Source: Hyphomicrobiales bacterium (GTDB taxonomy: Bacteria; Pseudomonadota; Alphaproteobacteria; Rhizobiales; JAJFHB01). From it: a stretch of 5,175 nucleotides of DNA. Position 1 is the first letter of the stretch, and each line of letters opens with the position of its first letter. The position numbers were made by a program, and so were the translations under genes. Of the stretch, positions 1 through 5,175 are shown one piece after another. Location: NCBI GenBank assembly GCA_021775795.1, contig JAJFHB010000452.1:1-5175 (forward strand). The letters are read 5' to 3'. The notes below the pieces were generated by a model. The model made no database searches. It worked only from the letters and a program-made list of their open reading frames with translations, and had not been told where the DNA came from.

Positions 1-2
1 TG

Positions 3-590
3 GATGGCGGCGCGGCGGCACTCACGCTTGGTGGTGATCATTTCATCACCTACCCGGTGTTGCGCGCCTATGCGAAACGCCACGGCCCGCTGGCACTTTT
101 GCATTTTGACGCCCACAGCGACACCTGGGAAGACCCTGACAGTGATCGGGTGGATCATGGCACCATGTTCTACCATGCCGCCAAAGAAGGCATCGTCGAC
201 CCTGCCGCCTCGGTACATGTGGCGATCAGAACCCACAATGAATCCTCGCACGGGTTTAACATTCTCGATGCCAACTGGGTGCATGAGAACGGGCCGCATG
301 CCACAGCCAAACGCATCAAGGAAATACTGGGAGATCGCAAAGTCTATTTTACCGTAGACATCGATTGCCTCGATCCAGCCTTCGCGCCTGGTACCGGCAC
401 GCCGGTGGTTGGCGGCATGACACCACATCAGGCCCTGACTATCATGCGCAACCTGGAAGGCATCAAGCTTGTGGGTATGGATGTCGTCGAAGTATCTCCG
501 CCCTACGATGTGTCAGGGGTAAGCGCGCTCGCCGGTGCCACATTCGCATACGAGCAGCTGGCGCTTTATGCCGCCGCATGGAAACGCTAA
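3..590 (+). CDS. speB: Agmatinase (ureohydrolase family), 5'-truncated by window edge
   Basis: Cytosolic binuclear-manganese hydrolase expected to convert agmatine to putrescine and urea. The frame is open from base 3, so the true start lies outside the window; 195 C-terminal residues are present. By comparison with E. coli SpeB (about 306 residues) roughly 110-120 residues are missing. All ureohydrolase metal ligands are visible: His13 in GGDHF, Asp36/His38/Asp40 in HFDAHSDTW, and Asp119/Asp121 in DIDCLDPAFAPGTGTP. The conserved acidic residue Glu163 lies in MDVVEVSPPYD. The HGTMFYHAAKEG stretch and the DIDCLDP block match my memory of E. coli SpeB closely, which favours agmatinase over arginase or formiminoglutamase. 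Guanidinobutyrase or a related guanidino-acid hydrolase remains possible because substrate specificity in this family is hard to read. It is followed after 42 bp by an aminotransferase gene in the same direction, consistent with a polyamine operon. Confidence 0.9.
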   Translation, partial: DGGAAALTLGGDHFITYPVLRAYAKRHGPLALLHFDAHSDTWEDPDSDRVDHGTMFYHAAKEGIVDPAASVHVAIRTHNESSHGFNILDANWVHENGPHATAKRIKEILGDRKVYFTVDIDCLDPAFAPGTGTPVVGGMTPHQALTIMRNLEGIKLVGMDVVEVSPPYDVSGVSALAGATFAYEQLALYAAAWKR

Positions 591-618
591 TTCGCTTCAA
601 ACTTATACGAGATCATAC

Positions 619-623
619 AAGGA
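619..623 (+). promoter_or_regulatory. Shine-Dalgarno of the aminotransferase gene
   Basis: AAGGA lies 9 bases before the ATG at 633 and supports that start. The whole 591-632 spacer is only 42 bases. I see no convincing promoter or terminator in it, so co-transcription with the upstream agmatinase gene is likely. Confidence 0.75.
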
Positions 624-632
624 ACGGGACTC

Positions 633-2033
633 ATGACCGAACGCAGCGGTGAAAACCTCGACCGGGAAAGCCTGCAGGAGATGGATCATCATTTCTTCCA
701 TCCCTGGGACAGCCCCAATCTGCTCGATCAGAATGCAAGGACTGTCATCTCATCGGGCCATGATGCGACTGTCGTCGATGCCGACGGTCACGAGATCCTT
801 GATGGCCCCAGCGGCATGTGGTGCCTGAACCTTGGCCACGGCGTTGAGGAGATCATCGAGGCCATGACCGAACAGGCGCGCACAATGGTCTACAGCTCCC
901 CCTGGGGCACAGCCAATCCGCCTTCAGCTATTCTTTCAGACCGGCTCGCTGAAATCGCGCCGGGAGATCTCAATCGCGTGATGCTGACTACCGGCGGCTC
1001 TACCGCCAATGATTCAGCTCTGCGGTTTGCAGCGTATTACAACAACGTCATGGGCCGGCCGGAAAAGAAGCACTTCATCAGCCGCCAGAAAGCCTATCAC
1101 GGGAGCACGTTGCTGGCGGCAAGCGTCAGTGGCAAGGAACGCGACAAATACTATGTGGACCTGCTCACCGACATGGCGACATTTCTGAGCGCCCCCAACC
1201 CCTACCGCCGCCCCGCCGGCATGACAGTGGAAGCCTTCTGCGACACGCTCATCGATGAGTTCGAAGAAACCATTGAGCGCATCGGAGCGAACAAGATCGC
1301 GGCCTATATCGCTGAACCGGTTCTTGCCTCCGGCGGTGTCATCGTCCCTCCCGCCGGCTACAACAAACGCATGTGGGAAGTATGCCGTGCCAACGACATC
1401 CTCTATATATCCGATGAGGTTGTGACAGGGTTCGGCCGCTTAGGCGCTTTCTTTGCCTCGAAGGATGTCTTTGACATTGAGCCGGACATTATCACCTGCG
1501 CCAAGGGGCTGACGTCTGGATATGCCCCAATGGGCGCTGCCATCATTTCAGAACGCATCATTGAGAACATCCGGCAAAAGTGCGGAGACGATCCTTCTAT
1601 CGCCTTCTCGAACGGCTACACTTACTCGGGCCACCCGGTGGCTTGTGCTGCCGCCCTCAAGACGATCGAAATCATTGAACGCGACAACGTCTGTGGACAT
1701 GTGCGCGAGCTTGCCCCCTACTTCCAAGCAAAAATGCAGGAACTGCATGACATTCCAATCGTTGGTGATGTACGCGGCACTGGGCTTATGGTGGCTGTCG
1801 AGGCAAACGAGGAAATTGATGGCAGCCTCGAACAGGACCGGGCCATTGGGAATCGTATTGATGCGCACTGCCAGGCGCTTGGATTATTGGTCCGTCCGAC
1901 CGTAAATCTCTGTGTGCTATCGCCGGTGCTGACGATCTCAAAGTCTGATGTGGATGAAATGGTTTATCGCCTGCGCCAGGGTATCGAGCGCGCCTATGAA
2001 GACCTGAAACGCGAAGGGGTGATCTCCGCGTGA
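633..2033 (+). CDS. Class III PLP-dependent aminotransferase, SpuC / omega-transaminase type
   Basis: Fold-type I PLP enzyme of 466 residues, the usual length for putrescine/beta-alanine:pyruvate-type aminotransferases. Visible features in order: GMWCLN substrate-entry segment near residue 62; PLP-phosphate loop GGST at 121-124; YHGS at 155-158, with Tyr155 expected to stack on the cofactor region; the ISDEVVTGFGR block with Asp261, which should pair with the pyridine nitrogen; Schiff-base Lys291 in CAKGLTSGYAPMG; Thr330 in GYTYSGHP, a phosphate contact from the partner subunit; and Arg421 in VRPTVN, at about the position of the mobile arginine that binds the acceptor carboxylate in omega-transaminases. 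Motif order resembles Pseudomonas SpuC (putrescine:pyruvate aminotransferase). With agmatinase just upstream, putrescine or another omega-amine is a reasonable donor, and 4-aminobutyraldehyde a reasonable product. Beta-alanine, GABA or taurine as donor cannot be excluded. The stop overlaps the next gene's start, which implies translational coupling. Confidence 0.93.
   Translation: MTERSGENLDRESLQEMDHHFFHPWDSPNLLDQNARTVISSGHDATVVDADGHEILDGPSGMWCLNLGHGVEEIIEAMTEQARTMVYSSPWGTANPPSAILSDRLAEIAPGDLNRVMLTTGGSTANDSALRFAAYYNNVMGRPEKKHFISRQKAYHGSTLLAASVSGKERDKYYVDLLTDMATFLSAPNPYRRPAGMTVEAFCDTLIDEFEETIERIGANKIAAYIAEPVLASGGVIVPPAGYNKRMWEVCRANDILYISDEVVTGFGRLGAFFASKDVFDIEPDIITCAKGLTSGYAPMGAAIISERIIENIRQKCGDDPSIAFSNGYTYSGHPVACAAALKTIEIIERDNVCGHVRELAPYFQAKMQELHDIPIVGDVRGTGLMVAVEANEEIDGSLEQDRAIGNRIDAHCQALGLLVRPTVNLCVLSPVLTISKSDVDEMVYRLRQGIERAYEDLKREGVISA
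2014..2019 (+). promoter_or_regulatory. Shine-Dalgarno of the amidotransferase gene, inside the upstream CDS
   Basis: AAGGGG sits 10 bases before the GTG at 2030, within the last codons of the aminotransferase gene. It supports the GTG start, whose first four bases (GTGA, 2030-2033) contain the upstream stop codon. This is a standard signal for translational coupling. Confidence 0.65.
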
Positions 2034-2737
2034 GTGAAGAAAAATCGATACTGGTAATCGCACACCACGGCCCCGAAGACATCGGCATAGCCGGAGAGGT
2101 GCTGACCGCCGCTGGTTATTCCCTGGAAACGCGCAATCGCATGCAGGGAGACAGTCTGCCGGCGTTGGCAAACGGCTATGCGGGTGCAGTCGTACTCGGC
2201 GGCATCATGAGCGCCAACGATGATCATCTCGACGGCATTCGCGATGAGCTGAACTGGCTCGAAGGGGCGATGGCCAGTGGAAAGCCGCTGCTTGGCATTT
2301 GCCTGGGATCGCAACTCATCGCCCGTGCGGCGGGTGCCCGCGTGGCAAAGCATGCCGAAAACCTATGGGAAATCGGCTACCACCCAATCGAAACTACGGA
2401 AGATTCCACCACCTTTGGAACTCTCCCACCAAGCGTGTACGGGTGGCATGAAGATGGTTTCGAACTGCCGGCGGGCGCCGAACTTCTGGCACGCGGGACA
2501 ATTTTTCCCAATCAGGCCTACAGCATCGGCAAGACCATATTTGCCACTCAATTTCACCCTGAAGTAACGCCGGAAATGTTCACCGGCTGGATGAAAAGCG
2601 CCCCCGGCTTTGAGGATCTGCCCGGGGCTCAGAGCCGGGAAGTTCAGCTAGAGGGTGCAGCGAACCATCATGACAGCATCGAAGACTGGTTCAGCGGTTT
2701 CCTGAGACGCTGGATAAAATCTGATGTGGAAGGCTGA
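2030..2737 (+). CDS. Type 1 (class I) glutamine amidotransferase-like protein, GMP synthase-like subfamily
   Basis: Stand-alone 235-residue GATase1-fold protein, predicted cytosolic, with no signal peptide and no fused synthetase domain. Visible elements: Gly57-Gly58 in VVLGGIMSA, expected to form the oxyanion hole; nucleophile Cys91 in the elbow GICLGSQ; and His176 and Glu178 in QFHPEVT, completing the catalytic triad. The enzyme should therefore be an active hydrolase of glutamine or a gamma-glutamyl amide. The pattern looks like the GMP synthase-like stand-alone group rather than the PuuD/peptidase C26 group, but I judge this by eye. The 4-bp overlap with the aminotransferase and the nearby agmatinase suggest a role in amine nitrogen handling, such as releasing glutamate from a gamma-glutamylated amine, or giving ammonia to a partner encoded elsewhere. 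No partner synthetase is in the window. The GTG start is the one supported by the ribosome site; the next methionine (Met38) would cut into the fold. Confidence 0.88.
   Translation: MSEEKSILVIAHHGPEDIGIAGEVLTAAGYSLETRNRMQGDSLPALANGYAGAVVLGGIMSANDDHLDGIRDELNWLEGAMASGKPLLGICLGSQLIARAAGARVAKHAENLWEIGYHPIETTEDSTTFGTLPPSVYGWHEDGFELPAGAELLARGTIFPNQAYSIGKTIFATQFHPEVTPEMFTGWMKSAPGFEDLPGAQSREVQLEGAANHHDSIEDWFSGFLRRWIKSDVEG
2728..2733 (+). promoter_or_regulatory. Possible Shine-Dalgarno of the cyclase gene
   Basis: GGAAGG lies inside the end of the amidotransferase gene, 13 bases before the ATG at 2747. The spacing is longer than ideal, so initiation may depend partly on ribosomes finishing the upstream gene. 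No better site is visible, and an in-frame TGA at 2735 rules out any earlier start. Confidence 0.45.
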
Positions 2738-2746
2738 CCGGCGCGG

Positions 2747-4993
2747 ATGGGATCTCTCGCTGCAGTGTTGAGTTCCTTGTTTCGTAACGCCGGCTATTTC
2801 GTGCTCGTCTTTGCCGTGTTGGCCGGAGCCCTGGCATTTCGCATCTGGGACCCAACGCCGGTAGCACGAATGCGGTTGCTGGCCTTTGACGCCTATCAGC
2901 GTATTGAACCGCGGGCTTACGATGTAAACTTGCCCGTACGCATAATAGACATCGATGAAACGTCGCTGGCGCGCACCGGACAATGGCCGTGGCCTCGAAC
3001 GCTTGTCTCTGACCTTGTGACGCGCCTGCGTGATGCCGGCGCTGCGGCAATCGCGTTTGATATGGTATTCCCCGAGGCAGACCGGTTGTCACCTGGCACC
3101 GTATTGTCATCCGTGCCGCAGGACCTTGTTCCCGAAGACGTACGCACAGCGTTGAGCGCCCTGCCAAGCAACGACACGATATTGGCCGATACACTGGCTC
3201 AATCGCCCGTGGTGCTGGGTGTTGTGCTTAACAACAATACCCTTGAAGCACCGCCCACACCGTTAGCTTCCATCGCCTTTGCGGGCGATGATCCAGCACC
3301 TTTTCTGACCGCCTTTAACGGTGCCACGGGAAACCTGGATATGCTGGAGGCCAATGCCAAAGGGCTTGGCGCCCTCAACTGGATCCCGGGAGTGGACCAG
3401 GTGATACGGCGCGTGCCTTTGCTGGTCCGGACGGGCGATCAAATCTATCCTTCCCTGTCGGTGGAAGCCCTGAGAATTGCCCTTGGCGCCAGCACCATCA
3501 TCGTGAAATCCAGCGGCGCCAGCGGGATAACGTCGTTTGGCGAGAGCACGGGCATCGTGGCGTTGCGGGTTGGATCCCTGACCGTGCCAACAGACGGCTC
3601 GGGATACGCCTGGATCCATTTCACGCCGTTCCATTCAGAGCGTTACATCCCTGCCTGGAAGGTTCTGGAAGGGGTCGTTGGACCTGAAGAACTGGGCGGC
3701 CGCATAATTCTTATCGGCTCCAGTGCTGCTGGATTGTTCGATCTGCAGACTACACCAATTGATGCAGGCGTTCCCGGCGTCGATGCCCATGCACAGGCAA
3801 TCGAAAGCATCTTCACCGGAGCACTGTTGTCTCGCCCGGATTATGCAAACGGACTGGAACTTACGTATCTTTTCGTCGCCGCCGTGCTCCTGATATTCCT
3901 GATGCGTTACCTCGCCGTGCACTGGTGCCTGATTGCCTGCCTTGTGTGCCTCGGCGTTGTAAATGTTGTTTCGTGGCTGGCGTTCAAAGAAAGCAAACTG
4001 CTTCTCGATCCGGTCTATCCTTCGCTTGCCCTCATTTGCGTCTTCGTGGCCGGTGAGCTCAACCTCTTCTTCCGCACCGAACGGGAGAGGAGATACATTC
4101 GCGGTGCCTTCAGCCGTTACCTGTCACCTGACCTCGTGGAACGATTGGGCGAGCACCACGCGGAACTAGAACTGGGGGGCGAGATTCGCGAGATGACCCT
4201 CATGTTCTGTGACGTACGTGGCTTCACACAGATCTCCGAAAATCTCTCTGCGAGCGAGCTGACATCGCTGATCAACAAATTCCTGACGCCAATGTCCGGG
4301 GCTATTCTCGAGCACCATGGCACCATCGACAAATACATGGGCGATGCGATCATGGCGTTCTGGAATGCGCCACTTGACGATAAGGACCACGCCCGCAATG
4401 CCTGCCTGGCAGCCCGTGACATGATCGCGGCCCTGGGGCCTCTGAACGAACAATTGGAGGCAGAAGCCCAAGAAGCGGGCCGTGCGTTTGTCCCCATTCG
4501 TATCGGCATCGGGATTAACACAGGAGAGGCCTGTGTCGGCAACATGGGATCATCCCACCGTTTCGATTATTCGGTGATCGGCGACAATGTGAACATCGCG
4601 TCGCGGCTTGAGGGCCAGACCAAGTCGTATGGCGTCACGATCTTGTTGGGAGAGCGTACGAAGGAGCTCAGTCTGGATGAAGCCGTCTTGGAACTCGACC
4701 AGGTGAAAGTGAAGGGCAAGCAGCAGGCGGAGAGAGTGTTCACCATGCTGGCTTCCAATGCGGCAGACGGAACTGACAGCAACAGCACACTACAAGAGGA
4801 ACAAACCAACATGCTCGCCGCCTATCGCGGGCGCGATTGGGGCAGAGCGCGCGAAGCAATTGATGCCTGCCGTGCCGTCTGCCCCGAACCCATTAGCGGA
4901 TATTACGACGCCATGGAGGAGCGCCTGGCGCTTTTCGAGATGTCGCCGCCACCGGCGGACTGGGACGGTACTTTTGAGGCAGAAACAAAATAG
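2747..4993 (+). CDS. CHASE2-domain membrane sensor with class III adenylate/guanylate cyclase domain
   Basis: Makes cAMP (less likely cGMP) from the nucleoside triphosphate in response to an extracytoplasmic signal. The 748 residues read: membrane segment about 15-31; CHASE2 sensor about 36-365, with typical blocks VRIIDIDETSLARTGQWPWPR (64-84), FDMVFPEAD from residue 104, and PGVDAHAQAIE from 343; three membrane segments about 372-390, 393-413 and 420-442; the linker FSRYLSPDLVERL (455-467) common before such cyclase domains; then the catalytic domain about 475-670. Metal-binding Asp489 (FCDVRGFT) and Asp533 (KYMGD), purine-selecting Lys529, and transition-state Asn616 and Arg620 (NVNIASR) are all present, so the enzyme should be active as a homodimer. 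The second purine-selecting position is Ser609, where Thr or Asp is more usual. The topology puts CHASE2 outside and the cyclase inside. A tail of about 60 residues (helical, TPR-like, then PPPADWDGTF) follows a polar linker. It starts 9 bases after the amidotransferase stop, so it is probably in the same operon. The CHASE2 ligand is unknown. Confidence 0.93.
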   Translation: MGSLAAVLSSLFRNAGYFVLVFAVLAGALAFRIWDPTPVARMRLLAFDAYQRIEPRAYDVNLPVRIIDIDETSLARTGQWPWPRTLVSDLVTRLRDAGAAAIAFDMVFPEADRLSPGTVLSSVPQDLVPEDVRTALSALPSNDTILADTLAQSPVVLGVVLNNNTLEAPPTPLASIAFAGDDPAPFLTAFNGATGNLDMLEANAKGLGALNWIPGVDQVIRRVPLLVRTGDQIYPSLSVEALRIALGASTIIVKSSGASGITSFGESTGIVALRVGSLTVPTDGSGYAWIHFTPFHSERYIPAWKVLEGVVGPEELGGRIILIGSSAAGLFDLQTTPIDAGVPGVDAHAQAIESIFTGALLSRPDYANGLELTYLFVAAVLLIFLMRYLAVHWCLIACLVCLGVVNVVSWLAFKESKLLLDPVYPSLALICVFVAGELNLFFRTERERRYIRGAFSRYLSPDLVERLGEHHAELELGGEIREMTLMFCDVRGFTQISENLSASELTSLINKFLTPMSGAILEHHGTIDKYMGDAIMAFWNAPLDDKDHARNACLAARDMIAALGPLNEQLEAEAQEAGRAFVPIRIGIGINTGEACVGNMGSSHRFDYSVIGDNVNIASRLEGQTKSYGVTILLGERTKELSLDEAVLELDQVKVKGKQQAERVFTMLASNAADGTDSNSTLQEEQTNMLAAYRGRDWGRAREAIDACRAVCPEPISGYYDAMEERLALFEMSPPPADWDGTFEAETK
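4753..4990 (+). other. C-terminal accessory tail of the cyclase: polar linker plus TPR-like helical segment
   Basis: After the cyclase core ends near VKVKGKQQAERVFTML, there is a Ser/Asn/Thr/Asp-rich linker (NAADGTDSNST). An apparently helical stretch follows (NMLAAYRGRDWGRAREAIDAC, then ISGYYDAMEERLALF), whose spacing resembles one to one and a half TPR units. The end is proline- and tryptophan-containing (SPPPADWDGTF). From memory, other CHASE2 cyclases of proteobacteria also carry a YRxxDW...PPxDWDG tail, so this is probably a family trait and not a fusion. Its role is unknown; regulating or docking the catalytic dimer would be plausible. Confidence 0.5.
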
Positions 4994-5033
4994 CCCTTTG
5001 CCATCAACAGGCACCGGACAAGCCTGAAGCGCT

Positions 5034-5175
5034 CTAACCGGTCACAAAGCCCGCCTGCTTGTCGACGATATTGCTCAGCGGCATGCCCTTGCGGAAACGC
5101 TCCAGATTGTCGGTAAACACCGCAACCATATCTGTCTGGAAGCCAACGTAGTCGCCCGACATATGAGGTGAAACG
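5034..5175 (-). CDS. D-2-hydroxyacid dehydrogenase, C-terminal 46 residues only (cut by window edge)
   Basis: On the reverse strand an open frame enters from the window edge and ends at a TAG (5034-5036). The 46 visible residues start VSPHMSGDYVGFQTDMVAVF and end in a NLERFRKGMPLSNIVDKQAGFV segment. This is the usual C-terminus of NAD(P)-dependent D-2-hydroxyacid dehydrogenases (glyoxylate/hydroxypyruvate reductase-like). The SPHMSG histidine (codon 5163-5165) would be the catalytic acid/base, and the following helix with xPLxNxVDK closes the domain. The nucleotide-binding part is outside the window, so cofactor and substrate cannot be judged. The gene converges on the cyclase gene with 40 bases between the two stops, so it belongs to a different transcription unit. 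Confidence 0.78.
   Translation of the reverse strand, partial: VSPHMSGDYVGFQTDMVAVFTDNLERFRKGMPLSNIVDKQAGFVTG

Noticed and set aside
4..357. Forward open frame of 117 codons beginning at the window start
   Set aside because: It overlaps the agmatinase frame, which carries all the metal-binding motifs; its own translation is compositionally biased with no motif.
591..632. Possible promoter between agmatinase and aminotransferase (TATACG-like bases near 604-609)
   Set aside because: There is no matching -35 box at a proper distance, and the spacer is mainly a ribosome-binding region; chance resemblance.
2735..2746. Frameshift or broken fusion gene between amidotransferase and cyclase
   Set aside because: Each protein is complete for its family: the amidotransferase has its full triad and C-terminal region, and the cyclase has its own ATG before the first membrane segment. 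The TGA is best read as a true stop.
2691..3194. Reverse-strand open frame of 167 codons opposite the amidotransferase end and cyclase start
   Set aside because: It lies antisense to two well-supported genes. The translation is rich in Arg, Pro, Cys and His with no recognisable motif, as expected for a shadow frame in GC-rich coding DNA.
4117..4545. Reverse-strand open frame of 142 codons opposite the cyclase catalytic domain
   Set aside because: It is exactly antisense to the most conserved part of the cyclase, has a Ser/Arg/Pro-rich composition and no family motif; a shadow.
5008..5026. Possible hairpin terminator between the cyclase and the dehydrogenase gene
   Set aside because: The stem is only 5 bp with a 9-base loop and no adjacent T run, too weak to call a terminator.

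Overview
The window most likely comes from an alphaproteobacterial chromosome, probably a Hyphomicrobiales- or Rhodobacterales-like lineage. This is inferred from moderately high GC, tightly packed genes with GTGA-type overlaps, and the protein types present (SpuC-like aminotransferase, CHASE2 class III cyclase, D-2-hydroxyacid dehydrogenase). It is not proven. No RNA gene, CRISPR array, insertion sequence or origin is visible.

Layout: (1) 3-590, + strand, is the C-terminal 195 residues of an agmatinase (SpeB type) whose start lies before the window. (2) After 42 bp with a clear Shine-Dalgarno comes an intact 466-residue class III aminotransferase (633-2033) of the SpuC / omega-transaminase type. 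(3) A type 1 glutamine amidotransferase-like protein (2030-2737, GTG start) overlaps it by 4 bp. (4) Nine bases later, in the same frame, starts a 748-residue membrane-bound CHASE2-class III nucleotide cyclase (2747-4993). (5) A convergent gene on the - strand ends at 5034. Only its last 46 codons are in the window, and they read as the C-terminus of a D-2-hydroxyacid dehydrogenase.

The first three genes fit arginine/agmatine-derived polyamine metabolism. Agmatinase releases putrescine and urea. The aminotransferase could deaminate putrescine or another omega-amine. The amidotransferase-like enzyme could hydrolyse a gamma-glutamyl-linked intermediate, but its substrate cannot be read from the sequence. 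The cyclase appears catalytically complete and faces a large extracytoplasmic CHASE2 sensor domain outward. Its tight placement behind the amidotransferase gene suggests co-transcription, so cAMP signalling and amine catabolism may be expressed together. This arrangement is the most interesting point in the window, but each protein belongs to a known family and I see no clear evidence for a wholly new system.
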